A stretch of 64,000 bases of DNA from NCBI GenBank assembly GCA_022647565.1, contig JALCLA010000002.1, positions 496,001 through 560,000 of the forward strand, given 5' to 3'. Under the pieces are notes generated by a model. That model saw only the letters and a program-made list of their open reading frames with translations, was not told where the DNA came from and did no database searches. This document shows, piece after piece, positions 10,045-19,259 of the stretch. The DNA comes from Chiayiivirga sp. Lineage in GTDB: Bacteria > Pseudomonadota > Gammaproteobacteria > Xanthomonadales > Xanthomonadaceae. The translations under genes were made by a program, and so were the position numbers. Within the stretch, counting starts at the first letter, position 1. Each line of letters opens with the position of its first letter.

Positions 10045-10347
10045 ATGCGCAAGAGCGTTTGGCTCGTCGCGATCCTGTCGCTGACGGGCTGCGGCGGTGG
10101 CGGATCCAACCTGGCCGTGGAAGCCTGCGCCGGTGAAATCGCAACCCGACTCAGCGGCAAGACCTTTGCGCTCGACAAGGCCGACATGGCCGCCAAGGCA
10201 AAGGCCGGTGCCGACAACGTCACCACGATCAGCTCCAGCGTCACCTTCGATGCCGGCCTGCCGGGCGAATCCAAACAGGGCTTCGAGTGCAAGACCCGCA
10301 TCGAGGGCGGCTCGGCTTCGGTGATCCAGCTCACTTTCAGCTGGTAG
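10045..10347 (+). CDS. Small predicted lipoprotein
   Basis: 100 residues. MRKSVWLVAILSLTGCGGGGSN is a lipoprotein signal with lipobox LTGC, followed by a glycine linker. The mature part has two cysteines (in EACAG and FECKT) that could form a disulfide, and ends in alternating hydrophobic residues, hinting at a small beta-containing domain. No family recognised. Single gene, convergent with the next minus-strand gene. Confidence 0.7.
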   Translation: MRKSVWLVAILSLTGCGGGGSNLAVEACAGEIATRLSGKTFALDKADMAAKAKAGADNVTTISSSVTFDAGLPGESKQGFECKTRIEGGSASVIQLTFSW

Positions 10348-10434
10348 CTTCCCGGTCGATCCGGCCCATCGTCCTCGCCCCCGCGGGCGATTGCACACCG
10401 CTTTCCCGATCATTCCCCATGGGGGCCAGCGGCG

Positions 10435-10779
10435 TCACGCCGAGGTAACGTCGTGCAAGGCCCAGCCGCTACCGGCGAGGAGGCGCAGGCGATGCCGCAG
10501 CACGCTGCCCGCCAGGGAGGTGGTCGCGACCAGATCGATCTTCAGGTTGCGCTGTTCGCCGCGCACGGTGGCGAGCGGATCAACCACCCCGAGGGCCGGA
10601 TCGACTTCCTCCGGGTCTTGCTGCATGTCGCGCCAGGCCTCGAATAGCCGCGGCGTGCGCAACGCGGCTTCCAGCTCCTGCGCAAAGCCATCGGCACCGA
10701 CCGAACGAAAACTCAGTGACGCCTCGCTGCCGCGTGCCTTTGCAGGATCGGCCAGCGTGAGGAAGTAGCGCTGCGCCAT
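10435..10779 (-). CDS. Hypothetical cytosolic protein, 114 residues
   Basis: Starts at ATG 10779 (MAQRYFLTLADPAKARG), 26 bp after the stop of the PP-loop gene, so likely the last gene of the barrel / PP-loop / hypothetical cluster. No signal peptide or membrane segment. The composition and alternating hydrophobic pattern look like a real small alpha/beta protein, and codon use matches its neighbours. I do not recognise a family. Confidence 0.6.
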   Translation of the reverse strand: MAQRYFLTLADPAKARGSEASLSFRSVGADGFAQELEAALRTPRLFEAWRDMQQDPEEVDPALGVVDPLATVRGEQRNLKIDLVATTSLAGSVLRHRLRLLAGSGWALHDVTSA

Positions 10780-10805
10780 GACCACTCCGCAACCGGGATT
10801 CCGGC

Positions 10806-11507
10806 CTAGCTTGGCGAGTCGAGGGACAGCTCGCAATACATGAAACGGTCGTCGCGCAGCAGCCGTTCGCCGGCCTGCAGGTGCAGCGGTCGCTCGAACA
10901 TCGGCCCGGCGTGGACGCAGGTATGGAACTCGCCACGCTCGCCGCAGGGATCGACCGAAGCCGGCAACTCGGCGAGCAGGTCCGCGTCGAACTCGCGGCC
11001 GCAGTGGCGTGGATCAAGCTGCGTGGTATCGATGCAGCACAGCGTTGCGCGCAAGCCTGCGTCGATCATCTCGCGCGCCAGCAGCGCGGTATCGACGCCG
11101 AACAGGGGAAAGACCGGAGTCCAGCCCAGGCCGGCACACAAGGCTTCGCGGTAACTCCGCACGTCTTCGAGAAAGAGGTCACCGAACGCGATGTGCGACA
11201 GCTCCGGCGTGCGTTCGCGGGCGACTTCCAGCGCCTGTGCAAAGGCCGCCTCGTAGCTTGCGTTGTCGGCGGCGGGCGGGATGCGCGCCTCGATCACCGG
11301 CAGCCCGGCCGCGGCGGCTTGCGCGTGCAGGATTTCACGCCGCAAGCCGTGGATGCTGATGCGCTCGTAGCCGCTGGTGACCGTGGTCACGAGGCCACAG
11401 ACGCACCAACGCGGATCGCGACGCAGCGCCCGCAGGGTCCATGCCGAATCCTTGCCGCCGCTCCAGGACAGCAGGATCGGCTGCGGTGGTTGGCTCAGAA
11501 ATGCCAC
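10806..11507 (-). CDS. PP-loop ATP-binding protein, Dph6-like (adenine nucleotide alpha hydrolase)
   Basis: 233 residues. The PP-loop SGGKDS (residues 16-21) binds ATP for adenylation. Downstream it has FGDLFLEDVRSYRE and GERGEFHT, conserved in the diphthine-ammonia ligase (Dph6/MJ0570) family. Bacteria lack diphthamide, so bacterial members must amidate or thiolate something else; the substrate is unknown. The start ATG 11507 lies inside the last 13 bp of the barrel gene, suggesting coupled translation. Confidence 0.85.
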   Translation of the reverse strand: MAFLSQPPQPILLSWSGGKDSAWTLRALRRDPRWCVCGLVTTVTSGYERISIHGLRREILHAQAAAAGLPVIEARIPPAADNASYEAAFAQALEVARERTPELSHIAFGDLFLEDVRSYREALCAGLGWTPVFPLFGVDTALLAREMIDAGLRATLCCIDTTQLDPRHCGREFDADLLAELPASVDPCGERGEFHTCVHAGPMFERPLHLQAGERLLRDDRFMYCELSLDSPS

Positions 11508-12049
11508 TCCGCGCCGAGCTGCGCGCTGGCGTCGCTGTCGGGTTCGAGGTCGTACCAGACATAGCCCAGGCGCAGGGCGAATGGCTCGTTCACGCGCCAG
11601 CGCAGGCCCACCTCGCCCGTCAGGCCGTCATCGTCCAGTTGCAGCGGACGCGGGCCGGCGATGCTGATTGCAACGCCATCCTCCTCGCGAGAGAACCAAC
11701 CGAGCTTGGCGTAGGGCTCGATCGCATCAAGCCGGATCGAATAGGTGGCACCCACCGACCACAACTCGCCATCGACGTCATACCCGGCGTCGGCCACGGC
11801 GCTGTGACGCAAGCGGCCAAGGTCGACATAAGCCGCTTCCACCCCGAAGCCGCTGCCCCAGCGCGCCCCGGCGAACAGGGCGCCGGCGTTCTCGGCGTCG
11901 GCACTGCCGCCGAAATCGAAGGGGCCGCGACCATCCAGCTCGGAGGCGAGGCCAAGCCCGACGTGCCAATCCAGTTCCTGCGCCATCGCCGCATTCGCCG
12001 CGAGCATTGCCGCCGCGCCAACAACTGTCGCCCATGCCTTCCGTTTCAT
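11495..12049 (-). CDS. Outer-membrane beta-barrel protein (OmpA/OmpX-like eight-strand type)
   Basis: 184 residues from ATG 12049. A signal peptide (MKRKAWATVVGAAAMLAANAAMA) is followed by alternating polar/hydrophobic strands (LDWHVGLGLASEL, GFGVEAAYVDLG, LWSVGATYSIRL, ALRLGYVWYDL) and the terminal phenylalanine (AEWHF) recognised by the BAM machinery. This fits the porin-family small barrel (OMP_b-brl). The role is probably structural or adhesive; no substrate can be inferred. Confidence 0.85.
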   Translation of the reverse strand: MKRKAWATVVGAAAMLAANAAMAQELDWHVGLGLASELDGRGPFDFGGSADAENAGALFAGARWGSGFGVEAAYVDLGRLRHSAVADAGYDVDGELWSVGATYSIRLDAIEPYAKLGWFSREEDGVAISIAGPRPLQLDDDGLTGEVGLRWRVNEPFALRLGYVWYDLEPDSDASAQLGAEWHF

Positions 12050-12142
12050 TGCCTGCTCCTTGTGGGCGGCGTTCACGCGAACACCGGTCTGTGCGTGGAC
12101 GGGGAACCGGGCCGGCACGTCGCAACCGGCCCCGATGTCGCG

Positions 12143-15100
12143 TCAGTGACGATGCCCCTGACCCGACTTCGGGCAATGGCAGGTTGCGGTGGGACCGTAC
12201 TCGAGGCCGAAGCTCACGCCCGCGCCACCATGTCGCTGCCAGTAGAAGATCGGCGCCGGCACCGCGCGGTTGCCGATCTCGGCCATGTCGGCGTCCACGT
12301 CGAACAATCGACCGTTCACCATCACGTAGCGCGTGTCGATGGTGCTGCGGATGTTCTCCAGCGGGTTGGAATTGAGCACCACGAGATCGGCCTTCTTGCC
12401 CACCTCGAGCGAGCCAAGCTGCGAACCGAATCCGATCGAATCGGCCCCGTCGAAGGTCGCCGCGCGCAGCGCTTCCCAGTTGCTGAAGCCGCCCTGGGTC
12501 AACATCCAGGTTTCCCAGTTCGGGGACAGGCCCTGCAGCTGGCCGTGGCCGCCGGTCTGGATGCGCACGCCGGCATCACGCAGCGACTTCGCCGCCTTCG
12601 CCACCTCGATGTGCCAGTAGTCCCAATCGGGCGCAGTCTCACGCCGGATCGAGCGCGCATCGAGGGTCTCGCGCGGGAAAAAGCGGTTGAGCTTCTTGTC
12701 TTCCCACACCGCGTCGCGCGCATACCACCAGTATTCGCCGGAGAGCCCGCCATAGCTCACCACGAGCGTCGGCGTGTTGCGCACGTCGGTCTGCTTCCAC
12801 AGTTCGATCACGTCGCGATACAACGGTGCCACCGGGATGTTGTGTTCGATCGTGCTGACCCCGTCGAGGATCATCGGCAGGTTGAGGAAGAAGGTGCTGC
12901 CACCTTCCTCCACCACGTTCATGCCGAGTTCGCGCGCGGCCTGGTTGATCTGCTGGTGCTGCTCGCGCCGCGGCTGGTTGTAGCTCTTCACGCTGAACGC
13001 GCCATTGGCCTTCATCCGGCGCAGGTGCGAACGCGCGTCGTCGAGCGAATCGACCACGGCCTTGAAGTCGCCATCGGCGCCGTAAAGGATGGTGCCGGTG
13101 GAGAACATGCGCGGCCCGACCATCTGTCCGCTCTTCACCAGTTCCGCCTGCGAGTAGACGAATTCGGTGGTGGCGGACGGGTCGTGCGCGGTGGTGACGC
13201 CGAAGGCGAGATTGGCGTAATAGGCCCAGTTCGCCTGCGGAATCACCCCGCCGCCAAAGTTGGCCACGTGCGCGTGCGCATCGACGTAACCCGGCACGAT
13301 GGTCTTGCCGCTGGCATCGATCTGGCGCGCACCGGCGGGAATCACCACCTCGCCACGCTCGCCCACCGCGCGAATGGTGTCGCCCTCGACCACGATCACG
13401 CCATCCTCGATCACCTCCTGCGTGTGCCGTGAATCGCGCATGGTGACGATGCGTGCACCGCTGAACGCGACCGTGTCGCGCGGCGCATCCACCGTGGCCG
13501 CGAGGCCGAGCGTCACGCCCCTGGCGGACTCGGGCTTGGGCAATTCCTTTGCCGCGCCCGGCACGAACGCGAACAGGTCGGTGAGTTCGCGCGAGTAGTA
13601 TTCATCGCCCACCATCCAGTGCAACGAACGCGAATCCGCCGCCCAGTGCAGGTAGGAACCGCTGTCGCGCGTCACGCGCGTGAGCGGGATCGCGGTGGTG
13701 TCCTTGCTCAGCTCGATCACGCCGCCAGTGTGCGGCAGCGGCGCGACGTAGGCATTGAACAACTCGGTGAACGCCACCCACTTGCCGTCCGGGCTGATGC
13801 TGACGAGGTCCGGATACTTGAGGCTGAATACCTCGCGCGACTCTTCGCCGTTCAGGCCCACCGACATCAGCTTTTTCGACAGGCCACCGCCGGTGAAGAA
13901 GTAAACCCGCTTGCCATCGGCCGAGAACTGCGGCGCTTCGCCACTCTTCGCAATGCGACGCGCGTCGCCGCCCGCGGCCGGCATGACGTAGATGCCGGGT
14001 TCGCCCGACCACAGGCTGCCGGTGAGCCCACCGCCGCCGGTGCGCGAATAGACGATCTTCGAGCCGTCGGGCGAATAACGTGCGCCGTAGTAGAAACCTT
14101 TCTTGCTGGTGACGTCGCGCTCGCTGCCGCTGGCGAAGTCGCGCTCGCGCAAGGTGACGAGATCGGCATCGCTCCACACCGTGTAGAGCAGCTTGTCGCC
14201 GCGCGCGTTGAAGCTGGGCTGGTATTCGTACACGCCGGTGTTCGTGGTCAGGCGCTGCGGCTCGCCGTTCGGCAGGGCCTTGGTCCACAAGTGGCCAAGC
14301 GCATGGAAAACCACGCGCTTGCCATCGGGTGACGTGGCCACGTCACGGATCATCTTCGGCGAGAAGCGGCCGGCGTCCAGCTTGCGTTCGAAGCGCAGCG
14401 GATCGGCCACGGTCTGCTCGACCTGCGCCGAGAACGGGATGTTGCTGGCCGCGCCGGATTGCGCATCGACCTTCCACAGCTTGCCCTTGGCCCACACTAC
14501 CAAGGCGCTGGAATCGGGCAGCCAGTCGTAATTCGCGTACGGGCCGAAGATGGCCCAGGCCTCCTGCATGTCGTGGCTGAGGCCGTCCCACAACGGCTTC
14601 ACTTCGCCCGATGCCAGGTCGAGCGTGTGCAGCACCGACTTCTCGCGCAGCCGCTTGACGAAGGCCAGGCGCTTGCCATCGGGCGAGGCCTCGGGCCGCA
14701 CCGCGCCGCCGGAGGTGTTGACCAGGTTGATGACTTCGCCGGTGTCGCGATCGAGGCGACGGATCGCGTAGATCGTGTCGTGCGGGTTCTTGTTGTACTG
14801 GAAGAACGGCCCTGCGCTCACATCCTCGGAGAAATACACGTAGCGGCCATCGGGCGAGATCGAAGGCTCGCCCTGGTCCTGCTGGTCGTTCTTCTGCTTG
14901 GTGAGCTGCAGGCCCGCGCCGCCGGAACGATGGAACATCCACAGTTCCCCGGCACCGAGCGAACGCTCGCCGGTGAAGTGCTTGCGCCCGATCAGGTACT
15001 GCCCGTCGGGCGTCCAGACCGGATTGTTCATCAGGCGAAAGTTTTCCTTGCTCACCGGCGCGGGGTTCTTGCCGTCCACGCCGATGCGCCACAGGTTGTT

Positions 15101-15445
15101 GCCGCCGCCGCGATCGGAGGTGAAGGCGAGTTCCCTGCCATCCGGCGAGAAGCGCGGCTGCACGTCGAACGCGGGGCCCGAGGTCAGGCGCTTCGCCTCA
15201 CCGCCCTCGATCGGCAGCAGGTAGAGATCGCCGAGCAGGTCGAACGCGATGGTCTTGCCATCCGGGCTCACGTCCACGTCCATCCAGGTGCCTTCGTCGG
15301 TTCTGAACGCGATCTGCTTGGTCTTGCCGTGCGCGGCGGACACATCCCACTTCGGGGCCTCGTCCTTCTTCTTGTCCGCGGCCCAACCCGCCGTCGTGGT
15401 CAGGGCCAGGGCTATCGCCGCCGTCAGTGCTCGCGTCAACCGCAT
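12143..15445 (-). CDS. Exported amidohydrolase with N-terminal WD40/TolB-like beta-propeller
   Basis: 1,100 residues from ATG 15445. After the signal peptide (MRLTRALTAAIALALTTTAGWA) come ~630 residues of PD40/TolB-like propeller repeats (recurring SPDGKTIAF, SPDGRELAF, SPDGRYVYF). The rest is an amidohydrolase TIM barrel. Its metal-binding HxH (His724, His726 in DAHAHVANFG) follows the typical lead-in GKTIVPGYV, and the end has SLEVGKKADLVVLNSNPLENI. Such exported fusions act in the periplasm, probably as metal-dependent peptidases or amidases on peptides or cyclic amides; the precise substrate is unknown. It is followed 93 bp later by the barrel gene on the same strand. The histidine/cysteine-rich tail (CHCPKSGQGHRH) is unusual and may bind metal. 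Confidence 0.9.
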   Translation of the reverse strand: MRLTRALTAAIALALTTTAGWAADKKKDEAPKWDVSAAHGKTKQIAFRTDEGTWMDVDVSPDGKTIAFDLLGDLYLLPIEGGEAKRLTSGPAFDVQPRFSPDGRELAFTSDRGGGNNLWRIGVDGKNPAPVSKENFRLMNNPVWTPDGQYLIGRKHFTGERSLGAGELWMFHRSGGAGLQLTKQKNDQQDQGEPSISPDGRYVYFSEDVSAGPFFQYNKNPHDTIYAIRRLDRDTGEVINLVNTSGGAVRPEASPDGKRLAFVKRLREKSVLHTLDLASGEVKPLWDGLSHDMQEAWAIFGPYANYDWLPDSSALVVWAKGKLWKVDAQSGAASNIPFSAQVEQTVADPLRFERKLDAGRFSPKMIRDVATSPDGKRVVFHALGHLWTKALPNGEPQRLTTNTGVYEYQPSFNARGDKLLYTVWSDADLVTLRERDFASGSERDVTSKKGFYYGARYSPDGSKIVYSRTGGGGLTGSLWSGEPGIYVMPAAGGDARRIAKSGEAPQFSADGKRVYFFTGGGLSKKLMSVGLNGEESREVFSLKYPDLVSISPDGKWVAFTELFNAYVAPLPHTGGVIELSKDTTAIPLTRVTRDSGSYLHWAADSRSLHWMVGDEYYSRELTDLFAFVPGAAKELPKPESARGVTLGLAATVDAPRDTVAFSGARIVTMRDSRHTQEVIEDGVIVVEGDTIRAVGERGEVVIPAGARQIDASGKTIVPGYVDAHAHVANFGGGVIPQANWAYYANLAFGVTTAHDPSATTEFVYSQAELVKSGQMVGPRMFSTGTILYGADGDFKAVVDSLDDARSHLRRMKANGAFSVKSYNQPRREQHQQINQAARELGMNVVEEGGSTFFLNLPMILDGVSTIEHNIPVAPLYRDVIELWKQTDVRNTPTLVVSYGGLSGEYWWYARDAVWEDKKLNRFFPRETLDARSIRRETAPDWDYWHIEVAKAAKSLRDAGVRIQTGGHGQLQGLSPNWETWMLTQGGFSNWEALRAATFDGADSIGFGSQLGSLEVGKKADLVVLNSNPLENIRSTIDTRYVMVNGRLFDVDADMAEIGNRAVPAPIFYWQRHGGAGVSFGLEYGPTATCHCPKSGQGHRH

Positions 15446-15573
15446 GATTCCACTCCTCAAGACAGAAAACCGCCGCGTCCGGCGCGACCAGGGACCGGCA
15501 CCGTACCTGCTCGTGCCCGCCCCCGCCACCTGCCGAAAGCTTGGGGCGTGACCGCGTGCCGCCGGTGCCGCCG

Positions 15574-16203
15574 TCAGACCCGGCGCGCAATGCCTTCGGG
15601 CCAGTGGCGCAAGGCGCGCATCTTCGCGGTTTCGAACGCCACCGGGTCCGCCAGCCACTGCTCGAACATGGGCGTGGCATCAAGGCCCCAGAACACCTCG
15701 CCGTCCGCGACGAGGCTGGGCACGCCGAACACGCCATCGGCCAGCGCGGCGTCGAAGTTCGCGCGCAGTCGCTCCTTCACCTCGGCTTGCACCAGCGCGG
15801 CGTCGATGTCGGCAATGCCCAAGGCGCCTGCCACCACGCGCAACGCATCGGCGCTGTCGCCGGCGCGGCCATCGCGCCATAGATGCGCGTAGATCGCGTC
15901 GATCGCTGTGACGCTGCAATCGGCGGCGACACACAGACGCAGGGCGGCGAGCGGATTGAACGGATGCGCCGGCGGGAAATTCAGCACGACGCCGATGCGA
16001 TCGGCCTGCCATTGCACGAAGCGATAGGTGAACTCGCGCTTGCCCGGGATCTCGGCCGGGCCCTTGTGGCCGTGATGCTGCAACAACCCCGCGAACAGGA
16101 TCGGGCGGAATTCGATCTCGTGCTGCTGCGCCAGTTCGCGTACGCGCTGCCACTGCAGGTAGGCGAAGGGCGAGATGAAATCAAAATACCAGACGAACTT
16201 CAT
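15574..16203 (-). CDS. DsbA-fold oxidoreductase/isomerase, 2-hydroxychromene-2-carboxylate isomerase family
   Basis: 209 residues from ATG 16203 (MKFVWYFDFISPFAYLQW). The N-terminal YFDFISPFAYL replaces the DsbA CxxC with a Ser-Pro and is typical of the kappa-GST/HCCA isomerase family, which uses glutathione to isomerise aromatic-degradation intermediates. GVFGVPSLV (cis-Pro loop) is also present. No aromatic-degradation genes are nearby, so a general glutathione-dependent role is as likely as the named reaction. Confidence 0.85.
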   Translation of the reverse strand: MKFVWYFDFISPFAYLQWQRVRELAQQHEIEFRPILFAGLLQHHGHKGPAEIPGKREFTYRFVQWQADRIGVVLNFPPAHPFNPLAALRLCVAADCSVTAIDAIYAHLWRDGRAGDSADALRVVAGALGIADIDAALVQAEVKERLRANFDAALADGVFGVPSLVADGEVFWGLDATPMFEQWLADPVAFETAKMRALRHWPEGIARRV

Positions 16204-16352
16204 GGGGGCGGTTCCGTGCGGTGGTTCGAGTATGCCCTGCGCGATGCCCCCATCGCGCGCGACGGCACGGCTCCGCGACGCGTCCGGTGGATGGCAGCCG
16301 CGCCTTGCCGTTCCGAGTCGCCCTGCCACTGCCCTTCCACCAAGGACCCGAG

Positions 16353-17132
16353 ATGACGACCCCGACCGCAGGCTCCAGATTGACCTGGCTCGTGCTGTTC
16401 GCAGCGCTGGCTTCCACGGCTGTAGCGCAACCACGCGCATCGCATGTCACCCGACCGAATCCCGAACAGCGCCTGGTGTTGTCGAGCGAGGGCATGTTGC
16501 GCGGCCACCCCGACCTGCGCTGGCGGCAGGCCGGTTTGTTGGAAATGGAACGCGGCAACGAGGGCCTCGCACGCGCTTACCTCACCCGTGCCGCGCACTA
16601 CGCCGACAAGCCGGCACAGGCGATGCTCGCGGAACTGTTGTGGAACGCGCCCGCGCCGCAGCGGGCCCAAGCCTATGCCTGGATGGATCTGGCGGCCGAG
16701 CGCGGATACGTGGTGTTCGTGGCGCACCGCGAAAAATACTGGAAGGCGATGGATCGGCATGAACGCGAGGCCGCGCTCGCCTTGGGCCAAGGCTTGTACG
16801 CCGGGTTCGGCGACGCCGTGGCGCAGCCGCGCCTGGAAAAGGTGCTCGCTCGTGCCAACCGACAGCGCACCGGCAGTCGTACTGGTGGTTCCACCTTGGC
16901 GCGGGTTTACGCCGCGCCGGCCTACGGCGCCTCGGGCACGGTCATTGACGCGTCGCTGGGCCGCGTCTACCTCGGCGCCGAGTTGCCGGATTTCCATGCC
17001 GCGCGCTACTGGAAGCCGCGCGACTACTGGCAATGGCAGGACCAGCAGTTCAATGGCGTACCCGAAGAGTGGCGCAAGGCTGCGGTGGAAGTAGGCGACC
17101 TCGAAGCCGATGGCTCCGGGCGCAACCCCTGA
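16353..17132 (+). CDS. Exported protein with a Sel1/TPR-like segment
   Basis: 259 residues from ATG 16353. Signal peptide to about residue 27 (TWLVLFAALASTAVAQ). Residues ~50-110 contain helical pairs (LARAYLTRAAHYADKPAQAMLAEL, then QAYAWMDLAAERGY) reminiscent of Sel1-like repeats, which scaffold protein interactions. The C-terminal half is rich in aromatics (YWKPRDYWQWQDQQF) and not recognised. Diverges from the DsbA-fold gene across 149 bp. Confidence 0.7.
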   Translation: MTTPTAGSRLTWLVLFAALASTAVAQPRASHVTRPNPEQRLVLSSEGMLRGHPDLRWRQAGLLEMERGNEGLARAYLTRAAHYADKPAQAMLAELLWNAPAPQRAQAYAWMDLAAERGYVVFVAHREKYWKAMDRHEREAALALGQGLYAGFGDAVAQPRLEKVLARANRQRTGSRTGGSTLARVYAAPAYGASGTVIDASLGRVYLGAELPDFHAARYWKPRDYWQWQDQQFNGVPEEWRKAAVEVGDLEADGSGRNP

Positions 17133-17198
17133 ATCTCGCAGCGCGATTCGCACGGTGGCGCCCGCTTCGCCACGGCGCCGAATCGCGCCGCCGTTGCG

Positions 17199-18104
17199 TC
17201 ATGGCGCTTCGCCGGCAACCACCGCGTTGTGGCACTTGATTGCGTAATGCAGCGGCGCGTGATCGATCAGTTCGATCGGGGTGAGCGCGCCCGGGCCGTG
17301 ACGCAGGGTGCGCGGGAACTCGCGCAGGTGCGCGCGCAGCGTCGCTCCGTAGTCACGCAAGCGTTGCGCGTCCAGATGCAGGCGCTGGCCGCCGTGCTTG
17401 AATCCCAGACGTGATGGCGGCAAGCGCGGCACCAGATCGCAGCCATTCACCACGCGTCGCAGCGGCAACGCGTCCAGGGCCTGCGCCAGCACACGATCGC
17501 CGCAGCGGGGCTGGCCGAAGGTGATCGCGCCGGCCAGTGCGTGGCCGGCGCGATGCAATCGAAGCGCGGCCAGCGCCGCGAGCGCCCCACCGAGGCTGTG
17601 CCCCGTGCACCACCAGCGCGGCGCAAGCGCCAGGCAAGGTTCGATCTGCGGCCACAGTGCGTCGAGTGCCGAGACGAAGCCGCCATGTGCAAGCCCGACC
17701 TCGGCCAGCGGCACCTGCCCGAACCGTGCATCGACCCGCCAGTCGCGCGCCACCTCGATGATCTTGCCGGGTGCATCGCCGGGGTTCACCGTTTCGGTGC
17801 CGCGGAAGGCCAGCACCGCGTGATCCGCCGTCACGGCCACGTAGGCGTGGCCGCTGCTGGCCGGATCCTGGAACACCTGCACCCGATAGTCGTGCGCTTC
17901 GAGCGCGGCAAGAACCACGCCCGGCTCGGCATAGGCCAGCAAGGCGTGTTCGGCCATCCACCAGGTGTTGCGCAACGAATCGATGCCCTGCCCGGACACG
18001 AACGGCCAATGCGCCGCGGCTGCGAAATAGCGGTAGCCGCGGATCGGCGGATTGAGCGTCGCGAGGCTCGGCGGCGGCAACGACCTGGCGTGTGGCGCGT
18101 CCAT
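17199..18104 (-). CDS. Class 3 (fungal-type) alpha/beta-hydrolase lipase
   Basis: 301 residues from ATG 18104. The nucleophile elbow is GHSLGGA (Ser170), with Asp223 in NGCDLVPRLPP and His282 in IDHAPLHYA as the likely triad; AFRGTE before it is the lipase-3 oxyanion-region signature. There is no signal peptide, so the protein is probably cytosolic or membrane-peripheral. It is the last gene of a minus-strand run AraC, DUF1761, SRPBCC, lipase, with a 31-bp gap to the gene before. ATG 18122 is an equally possible start six codons upstream. Confidence 0.88.
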   Translation of the reverse strand: MDAPHARSLPPPSLATLNPPIRGYRYFAAAAHWPFVSGQGIDSLRNTWWMAEHALLAYAEPGVVLAALEAHDYRVQVFQDPASSGHAYVAVTADHAVLAFRGTETVNPGDAPGKIIEVARDWRVDARFGQVPLAEVGLAHGGFVSALDALWPQIEPCLALAPRWWCTGHSLGGALAALAALRLHRAGHALAGAITFGQPRCGDRVLAQALDALPLRRVVNGCDLVPRLPPSRLGFKHGGQRLHLDAQRLRDYGATLRAHLREFPRTLRHGPGALTPIELIDHAPLHYAIKCHNAVVAGEAP

Positions 18105-18135
18105 CCCGCCTCCGGTCAGCAATCGGCGGGCTGCC

Positions 18136-18756
18136 TCATGCCGATTCGATCCGCGCTTTCAGACGCTCCAGGGCTTCGCCCCAGGCGCGCCGCAGTCCGT
18201 CCGCTTCTTCCCGGGTCTGAAGCCGTTCGTGCGTCACCATCACCGTGGTCTTGGCGCCACTCGGCTGGAACTTGACCTCGACCGGCGTATCGGGCGCCGC
18301 GCCGACCTGCTGCCACACGAGCTTGATGGTCTTGCCGGGCGAGAGTTTCCGAATCGCGGCACGATTGCCGTCGGCATTGACCAGGCTGCCGCCGTCCTTG
18401 AAATCCAGCGCATGTCCCGCGCCCAGCCAGGCATCGAGAGAGGTGGCGGATGCGAACCGGGCGTAACACGCATCCGGCGTCGCCTTGATGCTCTTGGTCG
18501 CGCAGATGGTGTAGCCCTTGGCGCGGCCGTCCTTTTCCTTCAGCCCGTGCGCAGCTTCGTAGCCGATGTTGATGGTCGCGCTCCACCACGGATCGACCTT
18601 GTGGGTCTCGTACAGATGATTGCCCAGTTCGCGCCGGCCCTTGTCCGGGCCGCCGAATGCATCCAGCACTTCATACCATTCGAGTTGCGTCCTGCCCGTC
18701 TCGGCCTTGCAGGCGGCGTCGGTGACCGGCTTGTCGCTACGAAGTTCGATCTTCAT
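18136..18756 (-). CDS. DUF4287 + SRPBCC (AHSA1-like) domain protein
   Basis: 206 residues. Residues ~20-75 match the DUF4287 pattern (TGRTQLEWYEVLDAFG, then WWSATINIGYEAAHG). Residues ~85-200 look like an AHSA1-type START/SRPBCC fold, a hydrophobic ligand-binding cup (SIKATPDACYARFA, LSPGKTIKLVWQQ, VMVTHERL). Ligand unknown. It sits 27 bp after the DUF1761 gene, within the cluster headed by an AraC regulator. Confidence 0.8.
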   Translation of the reverse strand: MKIELRSDKPVTDAACKAETGRTQLEWYEVLDAFGGPDKGRRELGNHLYETHKVDPWWSATINIGYEAAHGLKEKDGRAKGYTICATKSIKATPDACYARFASATSLDAWLGAGHALDFKDGGSLVNADGNRAAIRKLSPGKTIKLVWQQVGAAPDTPVEVKFQPSGAKTTVMVTHERLQTREEADGLRRAWGEALERLKARIESA

Positions 18757-18783
18757 GCATTGCCCTCCGAAGTCGTGCAGCCG

Positions 18784-19182
18784 TCAGGGCCACAGCGCCA
18801 GGATCAGCCCGATCAGGGTGAACTGCAGGGTGTGGTAGCCCGCGTTGATCAGGAACAGCTTGAGTGATTTGCGTTCGAACAGGTAGTTGATGCCGAAGCT
18901 GGCACTGACCCAGCAAAGCCCGGCGGAGAAGCCGGCTCCCAGGCCGAGCGCCAGCGGTGGTCGCGGCCCCAGGAACATCGCAAACACGAACGATGCAATC
19001 AGGGATAGCAGCAAGGACAGGCCAAAGATCAATGCCATGTTGCCACCTTGCAGCTGCGAGTCGCTCAAGCCGGTGGCGCGCTGCCAGGCACGGCCGAAGA
19101 GCAGTGGCGAATACCACAGGCCACCCAGCACGAACGAAGACACGGCGGCAGCGATGACGGCCCAGAGATTGAATTCAGGCAT
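18784..19182 (-). CDS. DUF1761 membrane protein
   Basis: 132 residues from ATG 19182. It has four hydrophobic helices (residues ~5-25, 45-70, 75-95, 110-130), and WYSPLLFGRAWQ after the first helix is the DUF1761 signature. Function unknown. It follows the AraC regulator by 77 bp on the same strand. Confidence 0.82.
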   Translation of the reverse strand: MPEFNLWAVIAAAVSSFVLGGLWYSPLLFGRAWQRATGLSDSQLQGGNMALIFGLSLLLSLIASFVFAMFLGPRPPLALGLGAGFSAGLCWVSASFGINYLFERKSLKLFLINAGYHTLQFTLIGLILALWP

Positions 19183-19259
19183 GGCAGGTGACTCCAGACG
19201 GTGGAAGGGAATGCGGCATCCAGCGTGATCGATGGGCAGGCGGGTGTCTTGGAAAAATG

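Noticed and set aside
8606..10144. 512-codon open frame opposite the glutaredoxin-rhodanese gene
   Set aside because: No recognisable motif; it spans an intergenic gap and two real genes on the other strand.
10375..10390. TCGCCC/GGGCGA hairpin as terminator of the small lipoprotein gene
   Set aside because: Six-bp stem with no T-run; too weak to call among GC-rich sequence.
16215..16235. GGTTCGAGTATGCC as a possible tRNA T-arm
   Set aside because: The T-arm does not close and no acceptor or anticodon stem can be fitted around it.
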